Part shown: positions 30,896-39,938 of the stretch, piece by piece
How the letters are laid out: every line of letters begins with the position of its first letter
Numbering within the stretch: the stretch's first letter is position 1
NCBI GenBank assembly: GCA_016176335.1
Contig: JACOXI010000003.1
Span: 186,001 to 250,000 of the forward strand
From: Candidatus Daviesbacteria bacterium
GTDB taxonomy: Bacteria; Patescibacteria; Microgenomatia; Daviesbacterales; UBA10151
DNA: 64,000 bases
Reading direction: 5' to 3'
Position numbers and translations under genes: made by a program
The notes under the pieces: model-generated
Told to the model about the DNA's origin: nothing
What the model saw: only the letters and a program-made list of their open reading frames with translations
Database searches by the model: none

Positions 30896-31939
30896 ATGAA
30901 ATACGATTCACAAATTGTTGAACTGAAAAATTTGCTCCCAACTGCCAAAAATATTTTGATTGCTCTCCCGGCGGATGCTGATATGGACAGATTAGCTGCG
31001 GGATTGGCATTATTCTTAACTTTGGAAGCAGCAGGAAAGGAAGTTGCCATTGTCAGTGAGACAGCTGTAAAAGTTTCCCAGTCCCACCTTTTTGGGGTTG
31101 ATCACATTCAGAATAACTTACCGCAAACAGAAGGTGGAAATCTGACTGTTACTTTGGAAGGCGTTGCCGCATCTGATGGTACGGTTCCGGCTTTAGAAAA
31201 ATTGGACTGGTATGCAGAAGGTAGTAATTTAAATTTGGTTTTCCATGTTCTTTCCGGCCAGACTTTCCAACCGGCCAGAATTGTCCCTCGTTACCAAGGG
31301 AGCGGTTTTGGCCTTATATTCGTTATCGGAGCAGTAAATTTGAATGTTTTAGGCAATATTTATCAGGCCAACAACCAGGTTTTTTCCGGAGTTCACACAG
31401 TAAACATTGATACACAAAGTGCCAATACCAGTTTTGGGCAAACAAATATAGTAGATACAAATGCTTCATCTGTTTCAGAGGTGATGACTAATCTGGTGGC
31501 TGATTTAGGATATAGCTTGGATGCAGATTCAGCCAGCAATTTATTGGTGGGAATTTTTGATATTACAAATAATTTATCTAATGCAAAAGCATCTGCCGAA
31601 ACATATATGGCTGTTGCACAATGTCTGCGTGTGGGGGGAAGAAAACCTGGTTTGCAAGCCTCCCAGCCCCAAGTTGCTCAACCACAAACAATTTCTCAAC
31701 AACCTGCCTATGATTGGTCTGCGCTTCTTCCGAAGGAAGCGATGACTATGCCGAAAAACGAGCCTCAAGAATATACCACTCCACCGGTTGTCTCCCCGAT
31801 TGATGCAGGGGATCATGCGCCACAAGCTGCTGTACAGCCTTCACCGGAGGAGCGACCTGCAGGAGAAAGAGTAATCTCTGAAACCCCTGAACCAGATTGG
31901 CTGACCCCCAAAATCTTCAAAGGTTCATCTTTGGGGTAA
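30896..31939 (+). CDS. Degenerate DHH-family (NrnA-like) protein, probably inactive
   Basis: A 347-residue protein with the fold order of DHH/DHHA1 phosphoesterases such as NrnA, usually a neighbour of infB/rbfA. The metal-binding motifs are lost: where NrnA has DxDxxGS this has ADADMDRLAAG (residues 26-36), and where it has DHH this reads NIDTQSANTSFGQTNIVDTN, i.e. Asp172-Thr-Gln. The surrounding framework (SNTxFG, NIVD, ASSVSEV, NLLVGIFDITNNL) is still clear. A C-terminal disordered Pro/Gln-rich tail of about 100 residues ends WLTPKIFKGSS. It probably binds nucleotides or RNA, or serves as a scaffold. Confidence 0.8.
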   Translation: MKYDSQIVELKNLLPTAKNILIALPADADMDRLAAGLALFLTLEAAGKEVAIVSETAVKVSQSHLFGVDHIQNNLPQTEGGNLTVTLEGVAASDGTVPALEKLDWYAEGSNLNLVFHVLSGQTFQPARIVPRYQGSGFGLIFVIGAVNLNVLGNIYQANNQVFSGVHTVNIDTQSANTSFGQTNIVDTNASSVSEVMTNLVADLGYSLDADSASNLLVGIFDITNNLSNAKASAETYMAVAQCLRVGGRKPGLQASQPQVAQPQTISQQPAYDWSALLPKEAMTMPKNEPQEYTTPPVVSPIDAGDHAPQAAVQPSPEERPAGERVISETPEPDWLTPKIFKGSSLG

Positions 31940-31943
31940 CCAT

Positions 31944-31972
31944 TTGCATAATCATAAGATTTCTGTTAGAAT
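31944..31972 (+). promoter_or_regulatory. rpsO promoter
   Basis: TTGCAT (31944-31949), 17-base spacer, TAGAAT (31967-31972). It decides the start of rpsO at 32033 rather than 32000; GAAAGGA stands 9 bases upstream of that ATG. Confidence 0.65.
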
Positions 31973-32032
31973 ACCCGCAAACTAATTTAGAGCAACGTCT
32001 TGGCACCGAGGTTGTCTCAAGAAAGGATTAAG

Positions 32033-32302
32033 ATGCCACTTGACCCAAAAGTTAAGCAGAAAATAATTAAAGAGTTTGCCACCAAGAGTGGCGATACAGG
32101 TTCTCCGGAAGTTCAAGCAGCGCTTTTAACAGAGCAGATTAAACACTTAACCTCTCATTTAAAAGAACACACACACGACATACATTCTCGGCGTGGCCTT
32201 TTATCTATGGTTAACAAAAGAAGAAGACTGCTGCAGTACTTGTTTAAAAAGGATGCGCAAAGGTATACAATAGTTATTGAAAAGTTAGGATTAACAAAGT
32301 AA
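32033..32302 (+). CDS. rpsO: Small-subunit ribosomal protein S15
   Basis: 89 residues, exactly the usual length: KQKIIKEFATKSGDTGSPEVQAALLTEQI, HLKEHTHDIHSRRGLLSMVNKRRRLLQYL. It binds the 16S rRNA three-way junction with S6 and S18. An in-frame start 11 codons upstream is rejected because the family begins here. The order rpsO-pnp is the classic one of many bacteria. Confidence 0.97.
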   Translation: MPLDPKVKQKIIKEFATKSGDTGSPEVQAALLTEQIKHLTSHLKEHTHDIHSRRGLLSMVNKRRRLLQYLFKKDAQRYTIVIEKLGLTK

Positions 32303-32484
32303 GAACCGTTTATGTTATAATGGTTGTGTAAGAGAGATTTGGGGATTGCAAAGAGAGAATTAGTTTATCGTTAATTGTATATCGTTTATCGTCATTCAAA
32401 ACGATACACGATAGACCAAGAGCCGTAAGGCGTTACGATATACGCTAGTTACCTCTTCCACAGTTTCCAAATCCTCAAAAATTA
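32303..32484 (+). promoter_or_regulatory. pnp leader with repeat-derived stem structures
   Basis: About 180 bases without a gene. TATAAT at 32315-32320 region (GTTATAATGG) could be a -10. AGAGATTTGG near the start can pair with CCAAATCCTC just before the pnp ATG, closing a large loop. Inside it, TATCGTTTATCGT (32380-32392 region) and ACGATACACGAT / ACGATATACG are inverted copies; the same family lies in lepA at 10937-10965. In E. coli pnp is autoregulated through a leader stem, so a similar role is possible. Confidence 0.45.
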
Positions 32485-34851
32485 ATGTCAAAAATTATTG
32501 TCAAAGAAATCGATCTTAATGGTCGTAAATTACGTTTAGAAACAGGCAAGCTGGCAATGCAGGCAGATGCTGCTGTTTTGGTGTCTTGGGGTGAGACTGT
32601 AATTTTGGCAACGGTTGCCACCCAGCCTTTGGCGGAAGATTTGGGTTATTTCCCCCTGTCTGTTGAGTATGTTGAAAAACACTATGCCGGTGGAAAAATT
32701 TCTTCCTCCAGGTTTGTCAAAAGAGAAACTAAACCTACAGATGAGGCTGTTTTAACAGGTAGACTGATTGATCGCTCCATCCGCCCGCTTTTTCCCAAAG
32801 ATTTCAAAAACGAGGTACAAGTAATTTTAACTGTTTTATCAATTGATCAGCTTAATGACCCTGATGTTTTAGGTTTAATTGGTGCTTCAGCTGCTTTATC
32901 TGTCTCATCTGTGCCTTGGAATGGACCACTTGCCGGTGTGCGAGTAGGCGCGCGCGAAGGATCATTGGTGGTTAATCCCACCATGGATCAGATAGAACAT
33001 CTGGAAATGGATTTAATGGTTGCTGCCGGTAAAGAAAAAATTGTCATGATAGAGACAGGAGCTAAACAAGTTGACGAACAAGTTATTTTAGCAGGAATTA
33101 AAGAAGCCCACAAACAGGCTCAGGAAATCATTGCTTTAATAGAGATATTTACCAAAGAGGCAGGTAAAACTAAACAGGAAGTGTCACATCTCGAGGAAGC
33201 TTTGGAAGAGGCTTTGCTGGTTGAGGTAACTAGCTTGACCCGCGAACGAATTGAAAAAGCCCTATTTGATAATGAACATCCTTGGCATGAGGCAACAGGG
33301 GATGTAATTAAAAAAGAGCTAATAATTCAATATACTGAAAAATTAACTCCACAAATTATCTCCGGGATTTTTGACAAGGTGGCCAAAGAAATTTTGCATG
33401 AGACAGTACTTCAAAAAGGTCAAAGAGTGGATGGCAGGGCCATGGATGAAATCAGACCACTTAATATGGAAGTAGGACTCTTACCCAGAACGCACGGCAG
33501 TGCCTTATTCCAAAGAGGAGATACGCAGGTTTTATCTATTGCCACATTAGGTGCCCCTTCCCTGCAGCAAACTTTGGACGGTATGGAAGGAGAAAGGCAA
33601 AAAAGATTTATGCACTATTACAATATGAGCATTAATCCGTTTTCCGTGGGAGAAGTTAAAAGATTGGGCGCTCCAAACAGGCGCGATGTCGGGCATGGGT
33701 CCTTGGTTGAAAAAGCACTACAGCCGGTTGTTCCTTCGGAAGATAAATTCCCTTATGCCATAAGGGTAGTGTCGGAAGTTCTGGCTGCCAATGCTTCCAC
33801 ATCTCAAGCATCGGTTTGCAGCGCAACACTCTCACTTTTAAATGCGGGAGTACCTTTGGAAGAACCTGTAGCAGGAATTGCCATGGGACTTTTCTCAAAT
33901 GAAAAAAAAGTACAGGTGGTAACGGATATGAGGGCTGTTGAGGATTTTTACGGAGAGATGGATTTTAAGATCTCCGGGACTAAAAACGGCATTACCGCAA
34001 TTCAGATGGATACAAAATTGGCAGGCTTAACCTTTGAAATCATTGACACTGCTCTGCAAATGGGTAAAAAAGCCAGACTGGAGATTTTGGAGGCTATGCA
34101 ACAAGTCATCCCTGCTGCAGGACCTTTGTCTGTTCATGCCCCGAGGGTGGAGATTTTGCATATAAAACCCGAGGAAATTGGATTATTAATTGGAACAGGC
34201 GGAAAAACTATTAATTCGATAATTAATAAAACAGGCGCACAAATTGATATTGAAGATGATGGGACGGTAATGGTTTCTGCAGTCAAGAGTGAGGGTGTGG
34301 ACCTCGCAATTGAAGCAATAAACGGAATGTTTAAAGAGATCAATGTTGGAGATGAGTTTGTCGGTAAAGTTGTCAGGTTGGCGGCGTTCGGCGCATTTGT
34401 GGAAATTGCTCCTGGAAAAGACGGATTAGTGCACATCTCCCAGATGGCTCCAGGTCATGTGGAAAGAGTGGAAGATGTTGTATCCGAAGGTCAGGAAGTG
34501 AAAGTGAGGGTCACAGATGTGTCGCCGGAAGGAAAGATTGGTTTATCTATGCTTTTTGGAGCGGATATGAAGCCTGAATCTGAAAATCGGCCAAGATCAG
34601 GAGGCGGGTTTAGATCAGATGAGCGAAGATCGTTTAGTGACAGACCCAGATTTGGTGGGGGCGATAGACCAAGATCAGCTGGCGGAAGTTACAGATCAGG
34701 AGGATTTGGTGGAGGCGGGAGATCTTCAGGAGGGTATGGTGGAGAAAGACGAGGGGGTTTTGGTAGATCTTCAAGCGGAAGGCCAGGCGGTTTTGATAGA
34801 GGTGGAAGAGGTGGCCGCAGTGGCTCGGGCAGAGGCGGATTTGGAAGATAG
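32485..34851 (+). CDS. pnp: Polynucleotide phosphorylase with an RGG-rich tail
   Basis: Phosphorolytic 3'-5' exoribonuclease and RNA tailing enzyme. Two RNase PH domains (first with GGKISSSRFVKRETKPTDEAVLTGRLIDRSIRPLFP; second with KGQRVDGRAMDEIRPL, LFQRGDTQVL and GDFYGEMDFK-type catalytic Asp in AVEDFYGEMDFKISG), a KH domain (IGLLIGTGGKTINSIINKTGAQIDIED) and an S1 domain (FVGKVVRLAAFGAFVEIAPGKDGLVHISQM). After S1, from about residue 696, comes a 90-residue tail of Gly, Arg, Ser and Phe with four RGG and many RSGG units, unlike typical PNPases. It ends GRGGFGR. Confidence 0.96.
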   Translation: MSKIIVKEIDLNGRKLRLETGKLAMQADAAVLVSWGETVILATVATQPLAEDLGYFPLSVEYVEKHYAGGKISSSRFVKRETKPTDEAVLTGRLIDRSIRPLFPKDFKNEVQVILTVLSIDQLNDPDVLGLIGASAALSVSSVPWNGPLAGVRVGAREGSLVVNPTMDQIEHLEMDLMVAAGKEKIVMIETGAKQVDEQVILAGIKEAHKQAQEIIALIEIFTKEAGKTKQEVSHLEEALEEALLVEVTSLTRERIEKALFDNEHPWHEATGDVIKKELIIQYTEKLTPQIISGIFDKVAKEILHETVLQKGQRVDGRAMDEIRPLNMEVGLLPRTHGSALFQRGDTQVLSIATLGAPSLQQTLDGMEGERQKRFMHYYNMSINPFSVGEVKRLGAPNRRDVGHGSLVEKALQPVVPSEDKFPYAIRVVSEVLAANASTSQASVCSATLSLLNAGVPLEEPVAGIAMGLFSNEKKVQVVTDMRAVEDFYGEMDFKISGTKNGITAIQMDTKLAGLTFEIIDTALQMGKKARLEILEAMQQVIPAAGPLSVHAPRVEILHIKPEEIGLLIGTGGKTINSIINKTGAQIDIEDDGTVMVSAVKSEGVDLAIEAINGMFKEINVGDEFVGKVVRLAAFGAFVEIAPGKDGLVHISQMAPGHVERVEDVVSEGQEVKVRVTDVSPEGKIGLSMLFGADMKPESENRPRSGGGFRSDERRSFSDRPRFGGGDRPRSAGGSYRSGGFGGGGRSSGGYGGERRGGFGRSSSGRPGGFDRGGRGGRSGSGRGGFGR

Positions 34852-34902
34852 TTTTAACCTTTATGCTGTAGTACAATTACTTTGGCCTAGTGGCTAGGAC
34901 TT

Positions 34903-35925
34903 ATGGATTCTGCCCATTCAACTATTGAAGAGTTAAAAATTAAAATCTCACAAGCGAGTTTGCCAAAAGATGTTGAAGAAAAACTTTTAAATCTTTTGTA
35001 CTTTCCGGGTACAGGTACGGAACTTGAAAAACTGGTTGCTTATATTAATTTTGTTATTGGGTTGCCTTTTGGAAAATACAGTGAGGATATTTTGGATCTT
35101 AATAGGGCAAAGCAGATTCTGGACAGTCATCATTACGGTTTACAATCAGTTAAAGATAGAATTTTAGAGTATCTTTCTGTTTTAATTTTACACAAACAAA
35201 AAGGGAATTTGAGTTCTTTTCATGCACCGATCCTGGCGTTTATAGGTTTAGTTGGAACCGGAAAAACATCAATTTCCTACTCCATTGCCGAAAGCTTGGG
35301 TAGACCAATTATGAGGATTCCTTTTGGAGGATTAGGAGATCCTGCCAGTCTGCGGGGTCAATCCAGGGCCAGGGCAGATGCGGAGCCCAGTCAGATCATC
35401 AAAGCGATCAGGCAATCAAAGGTAGGCAATCCGGTTATTCTTTTGGATGAGATTGACAGAGTTGCAGAGGAACATAGAACTGATTTAATGGGTGTTTTGG
35501 TTGAACTGTTGGATCCTGCTCAAAATCAAGCGTTTGCGGATCATTATTTGGATTTTCCATATGATTTATCCCAAGTTTTATTTATTACAACTGCCAACAA
35601 TACCACAAATATTGCCACAGCGGTTTTGGATCGGTTGGAACCGATTCAAATGCCTATCTTTTCGGACGAGGAAAAAGCCACCATCGGTCGCGATTATCTT
35701 CTACCAAAAGCAATGGAAGAAGCAGGTATAGAAAAGAGTATGTTATCCTTTGATCAAAGTATGTGGTCACAAATCATCAGGCCTCTGGGGTATGATGGCG
35801 GGATTCGGTCTTTGGAGCGTTCTTTACAAGAAATTTGCCGCAAAGTGGCAAGGAAAATTGTGGAAGGAGAGATTGGTCCGTTTAAAATTTCTCAAGATAA
35901 CCTTGGGGAATATTTGGGAGGGTAA
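34903..35925 (+). CDS. Lon-type AAA+ ATPase without N-domain and without protease domain
   Basis: A 340-residue protein that aligns with the middle of Lon only. The pre-ATPase linker is clear (YINFVIGLPFGKYSEDILDLNRAKQILDSHHYGLQSVKDRILEYLSVL, residues 47-95), then Walker A GLVGTGKTS (115-123), RGQSRARADAEPSQIIKAIR, Walker B VILLDEID (178-185), LLDPAQNQAFADHYLDFPYDLSQVLFITTAN, arginine-finger region VLDRLEPIQMP and the lid helix RSLERSLQEICRKVARKI. It stops where Lon's Ser-Lys peptidase would begin. The stop codon is clean and no peptidase fragment follows, so it looks like a purposeful ATPase, not a broken lon. Located between pnp and RNase J. Confidence 0.88.
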   Translation: MDSAHSTIEELKIKISQASLPKDVEEKLLNLLYFPGTGTELEKLVAYINFVIGLPFGKYSEDILDLNRAKQILDSHHYGLQSVKDRILEYLSVLILHKQKGNLSSFHAPILAFIGLVGTGKTSISYSIAESLGRPIMRIPFGGLGDPASLRGQSRARADAEPSQIIKAIRQSKVGNPVILLDEIDRVAEEHRTDLMGVLVELLDPAQNQAFADHYLDFPYDLSQVLFITTANNTTNIATAVLDRLEPIQMPIFSDEEKATIGRDYLLPKAMEEAGIEKSMLSFDQSMWSQIIRPLGYDGGIRSLERSLQEICRKVARKIVEGEIGPFKISQDNLGEYLGG

Positions 35926-35937
35926 ATTAACCTAATT

Positions 35938-36051
35938 GACCTAATTTCTAATTGATCTAAATAATGATTAAATGTCTTAAGTACCAATTAGAACATTTTG
36001 TCATTAAGATTTGTTTAGAAATTAGAAATTAGAAATTAGAAATTAGAAATT
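35938..36051. repeat. AT-rich tandem heptamer repeat upstream of RNase J
   Basis: Five tandem copies of AGAAATT (about 36017-36051) precede the RNase J gene, and inverted partners (CCTAATTTCTAATTGATCTA, 35938-35957) lie 60 bases upstream, so the region can fold into a long AT hairpin. Nothing else is recognised in 35926-36057. Confidence 0.65.
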
Positions 36052-36057
36052 TTTAAT

Positions 36058-37749
36058 ATGAAGTCTTTTGCACCAAAACTTACATTAAACCAGAAAGGAC
36101 AATCATTAAAAGTAATTCCCTTAGGTGGAGTTGGTGATGTGACCAAAAACATGTATGTATACGAATATGGGAATGACATTATTATTGTGGATTGTGGGGT
36201 AGGATTTCCGGATGAAGGCATGCCGGGGGTTGATTTGGTTATTCCGGATATCTCATATTTGAGAGATAAAAAAGACAAAATTAGGGGAATCCTTATCACT
36301 CACGGACACGAGGATCACATTGGGAGTCTTCCATATATTTGGCCCGCTTTACAGGCTCCAATTTATACTCAAAGATTAACTGCGGGATTTATTAGGAGTA
36401 AATTTATAGAGCATGATTTACCGAGAAACAAGATTGTCGAGATGAAGATTGATCAAAAATTAGACCTTGGATCGTTTAAGATTTCTTTTTATCAGGTGTC
36501 ACATTCAGTACCTGATTCTACCGGGATTGTCATAGAGACCCCGGTTGGCAGGATTATTCATCAGGCAGATTTTAAAATTGATTGGACTCCTGTTTCAGGA
36601 CAAGTGACAGATGTGGGAGAGGTGGCCAGATTGGGTAGCGCGGGGGTATTGTTTCTTTTGATTGATTGTTTAAGAGTAGATAAACCGGGTTTTAATAAAT
36701 CGGAAAAATCAATAGAGGATACTTTCGAGAAAGCAGCAGTTGATACATCGGGCAAACTGCTTCTGACAATGACATCATCAAATGTTTCCAGAATGCAGCA
36801 GGCGATTAATGTCGCTCAAAGAGTTGGCAGGAAGGTGGCTGTTTTGGGGCGCTCTTTTGAAAAGAATTTTCAGGTTGCCAGAGATTTGGGATATTTGCAT
36901 GTTCCGCCGGGAATTATCATTGCGCCGGATGAAATAAATTCTTTCGCAGCAGGGAAAGTTTTGGTTTTAATTGCAGGATCTCAAGGTCAATCCGGCTCAT
37001 CATTATCTCGTGCTGCCAATGAAGAACACAAGCAAATAAAACTTAAGGAAGGTGATAGCGTGGTGTTTTCTGCAGACCCTATTCCTTCCACAGAATCTGC
37101 CCAAAATGCTTTAATAGATTCAATCGTGAGACTTGGGGTAACTGTCCATTACTCTGCTGTTCTCTCGGATTTACATGTTTCAGGTCATGCTGCACTGGAG
37201 GAGTTAAGGTTAATGGTCAATCTTATCAAACCAAAGTTTATTTTGCCTATTGGCGGGACATTTAGGCATATGAGAAGTTTTTCTAAGATGGCACAAGAAA
37301 TGGGTTATCAGAAAAATCAAATTATTGATGCAGAGGATGGGGACATATTGAATATATCAAGGGAGACCGTCAAGCTTGATGGCAGGGTTGATGTACAAAA
37401 TGTTTATGTTGATGGGTTAGGGATTGGGGATATTGGACATATAGTTTTAAGAGACAGACAAAAAATGAGCGAGGAAGGGGTGGTTGTTGTTGTTGTATCT
37501 TTGGATAGACATACAGGTAAGCTTACTGGCGATCCTGACATAATTTCCCGGGGATTTGTGTTTGAGGAATTTGCACAGGATCTTTTGGATGAGGCCAAAA
37601 GAGTGCTTTCGGATAATTTGGCACAACATATTCATAAAAATACAGACTGGCGTTTTGTCAGAAAATTGGTTGAAGATAGTTTGGAAAAATTCTTCTATGA
37701 TGCAACAGGAAGGAGACCGCTGGTTCTGCCCACAGTTGTAGAGATATGA
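36058..37749 (+). CDS. rnj: Ribonuclease J
   Basis: Metallo-beta-lactamase/beta-CASP ribonuclease with 5'-3' exo- and endonuclease activity, the main mRNA decay enzyme where RNase E is missing. LITHGHEDHIGSLPY (metal site, near residue 80), VSHSVPDSTGIVI, HQADFKID, the beta-CASP GRSFEKNFQVA and LSDLHVSGHAALEELRLM, IGGTFRH. C-terminal domain from about residue 450. GSQGQSGSSLSR replaces the more common GSQGEPMAALSR. Length 563, normal. Together with pnp and the DHH-like gene it forms an RNA-turnover neighbourhood. Confidence 0.95.
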   Translation: MKSFAPKLTLNQKGQSLKVIPLGGVGDVTKNMYVYEYGNDIIIVDCGVGFPDEGMPGVDLVIPDISYLRDKKDKIRGILITHGHEDHIGSLPYIWPALQAPIYTQRLTAGFIRSKFIEHDLPRNKIVEMKIDQKLDLGSFKISFYQVSHSVPDSTGIVIETPVGRIIHQADFKIDWTPVSGQVTDVGEVARLGSAGVLFLLIDCLRVDKPGFNKSEKSIEDTFEKAAVDTSGKLLLTMTSSNVSRMQQAINVAQRVGRKVAVLGRSFEKNFQVARDLGYLHVPPGIIIAPDEINSFAAGKVLVLIAGSQGQSGSSLSRAANEEHKQIKLKEGDSVVFSADPIPSTESAQNALIDSIVRLGVTVHYSAVLSDLHVSGHAALEELRLMVNLIKPKFILPIGGTFRHMRSFSKMAQEMGYQKNQIIDAEDGDILNISRETVKLDGRVDVQNVYVDGLGIGDIGHIVLRDRQKMSEEGVVVVVVSLDRHTGKLTGDPDIISRGFVFEEFAQDLLDEAKRVLSDNLAQHIHKNTDWRFVRKLVEDSLEKFFYDATGRRPLVLPTVVEI

Positions 37750-37773
37750 TGAATATCTTATAGTATTATGTGG

Positions 37774-37779
37774 TATAAT
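37774..37779 (+). promoter_or_regulatory. Extended -10 promoter of ftsK, leaderless type
   Basis: TGGTATAAT (TGn-TATAAT) ends 7 bases before the ftsK ATG at 37787. No -35 needed or seen. Confidence 0.55.
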
Positions 37780-37786
37780 ATAAATT

Positions 37787-39895
37787 ATGGCAAGACGTCG
37801 CTCTATTTATAAATTGCCCAAATTAAGATTGAAACAAAAAGCCATTACTGCTGTTGGAGCTTTGGTTGCTTTTGCTTTATCTATACTTTCTGCAGTTGCG
37901 CTAACAACCCATTCCCAAACTCTTGAGTTTTGGAGAAGCTTTTTAACAGATCTTTTCGGTTGGACGAAAATTTTCTCTCCTTTGGTCTTTTTAACTGCCG
38001 GATTTGTTTTAAGCCGAGCCAAATGGAAATTTGCACAAACTAATGTTTTGCTTGGTTTAATATTGATTATTTTATCTGCCGCCAGTTTGACTTCGCCCGT
38101 AAGATTTACAGAGGCCGGATTCTTGGGCCAAACAATTTGGACTCAACTTGAATCCTTTGTCACCAGGCCAGCTGCTGCGGGGCTTTTGATACTGGCGTTT
38201 TTGGTAGGATTGGTGGTTTTGTTTAATACATCCCTGGGCCAAATTTTTAAGATATTTGGCTTAATTTTTGAATTTTTAAACGGACAGATCATTAAACCGA
38301 TCTTCCGAAGACCAAGAACTTTTGAGGCAAAGCATATTCCTATTAAGGTGTCAGGGTTGGATGAACGTTCTGCAGTCAGAGCACATCAGCCTCCTATTCA
38401 AAAAGAAAGTATTTTGGTAGATACGCTGGTGCAGAATGTGGCGGGTAAGGCTCAAGTTTGGAAATATCCTCCTTTATCCGTGTTATCTGAAAAAGTTGGG
38501 TCAGCTGCGGATCGGGGAGATGTCAAGAGAAATGCGGATATTATTGAGAAAACTCTGGATTCGTTTGGGATCCAGGCAGATGTGGCAGAGGTTAATGGAG
38601 GTCCTGCCGTGACTCAATATGCATTAAAGATTTCAGCAGGGACCAAAATTTCCAAGATTGCCAATCTGCAACACGATTTGGCTTTGGCTTTGGCAACACC
38701 AACTGGAACAGTGCGGATTGAAGCTCCAATTCCGGGAAAATCTTTGGTTGGGATTGAAGTGCCAAATAGATCTTTGGAGATAGTGGGGCTTAAAGGAATT
38801 TTGGGTTCGGATGAGATGGGTAAATACAAATCAAAATTAGCAGTTGCGCTGGGACGCGATACCTCCTCCAAACCGATGATTGTTGATTTGGATAAGATGC
38901 CGCACGTTTTAGTGGCTGGTACCACCGGATCAGGAAAGTCAGTTCTTTTGAATGCAATTATTGGTTCTCTGCTTTTTAGAAACTCTCCGGATGAGTTAAA
39001 AATAATTATGATTGATCCAAAAAGGGTGGAGTTGACAAACTACAACGGCGTTCCCCACCTGCTAACACCGGTTATCACGGAGCCGGAAAAGATCCTGTCA
39101 TCTTTGAAATGGGCCATGGCTGAAATGGAAAGACGCTATAAATTATTCCAATCTGTGGGGGTCAGAAATATTAGCGGTTACAACGAACTGTCCGGCTTCC
39201 AGGCTTTACCTTATATTGTAATAATAGTTGATGAGTTGGCGGATTTGATGATGTTTGCGCCTGTGGAGATTGAGGATGCAATTACCAGAATTGCCCAGCT
39301 TGCCAGAGCAACAGGTATGCATCTTGTGGTTGCCACACAAAGGCCTTCTGTTGATGTTATCACAGGTTTGATTAAAGCCAATATTCCTTGCAGGATCGCT
39401 TTTAATGTTTCTTCCATGGTGGATTCAAGGGTAATTTTGGATGGGCCGGGAGCGGAAAAATTATTAGGGCGCGGAGATATGTTATTTTTACCTCCTGATG
39501 CTTCAAAACCCATGAGAATTCAAGGAGTTTTAGTGCAGGATGAAGAAATAAATAATTTAATAAAATATCTTAAGAATACTGGCATTGCTCCGGAGTATAC
39601 GGCCGAGGTGACAGAAATGCCTTTAGGCAGATGGGGTGGAAGAGGCGGGAGGGAAGGAGATCAGGATGAATTGTTCGAGGAGGCAGTCAGGACTGTTTGT
39701 CAATATGACAGGGCTTCTGCATCATTACTGCAAAGGAGACTTAAAGTCGGGTATGCAAGAGCTGCTAGAATTATCGATGAGCTTGAGATGGCAGGGATTG
39801 TCGGGGTAGGCGAGGGTAGCAAGCCTAGGGATGTTTTAGTCAAAAATGCCGATGAATACTTTGCTGCCCAATCATCATCTACCGGTGAGAGTTAA
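37787..39895 (+). CDS. ftsK: DNA translocase FtsK/SpoIIIE
   Basis: Septal DNA pump for chromosome segregation. The N-terminus has four predicted membrane helices (residues 17-160), followed by a short linker and the motor: alpha domain KRNADIIEKTLDSFGIQADVAEVNGGPAVTQYAL, Walker A AGTTGSGKSVLLNAI, IDPKRVELTNYNGVPHLLTPVIT, Walker B IIVDELADLMM, ATQRPSVDVITGLIKANIPCRIAF. The C-terminal gamma winged helix (DRASASLLQRRLKVGYARAARIIDELEMAGIVG) that reads KOPS is present. Length 702, close to SpoIIIE. Confidence 0.97.
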   Translation: MARRRSIYKLPKLRLKQKAITAVGALVAFALSILSAVALTTHSQTLEFWRSFLTDLFGWTKIFSPLVFLTAGFVLSRAKWKFAQTNVLLGLILIILSAASLTSPVRFTEAGFLGQTIWTQLESFVTRPAAAGLLILAFLVGLVVLFNTSLGQIFKIFGLIFEFLNGQIIKPIFRRPRTFEAKHIPIKVSGLDERSAVRAHQPPIQKESILVDTLVQNVAGKAQVWKYPPLSVLSEKVGSAADRGDVKRNADIIEKTLDSFGIQADVAEVNGGPAVTQYALKISAGTKISKIANLQHDLALALATPTGTVRIEAPIPGKSLVGIEVPNRSLEIVGLKGILGSDEMGKYKSKLAVALGRDTSSKPMIVDLDKMPHVLVAGTTGSGKSVLLNAIIGSLLFRNSPDELKIIMIDPKRVELTNYNGVPHLLTPVITEPEKILSSLKWAMAEMERRYKLFQSVGVRNISGYNELSGFQALPYIVIIVDELADLMMFAPVEIEDAITRIAQLARATGMHLVVATQRPSVDVITGLIKANIPCRIAFNVSSMVDSRVILDGPGAEKLLGRGDMLFLPPDASKPMRIQGVLVQDEEINNLIKYLKNTGIAPEYTAEVTEMPLGRWGGRGGREGDQDELFEEAVRTVCQYDRASASLLQRRLKVGYARAARIIDELEMAGIVGVGEGSKPRDVLVKNADEYFAAQSSSTGES

Positions 39896-39938
39896 TTTCC
39901 TCTGGCAAGAAAACAATTAAAGAGCTAGAATTTCCTTC

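Noticed and set aside
34619..34897. Plus-strand frame over the pnp tail
   Set aside because: Created by the repetitive Gly/Arg codons in a shifted frame.
35938..36051. CRISPR-like array
   Set aside because: The units are contiguous heptamers without spacers and there are no cas genes; it is a simple tandem repeat.
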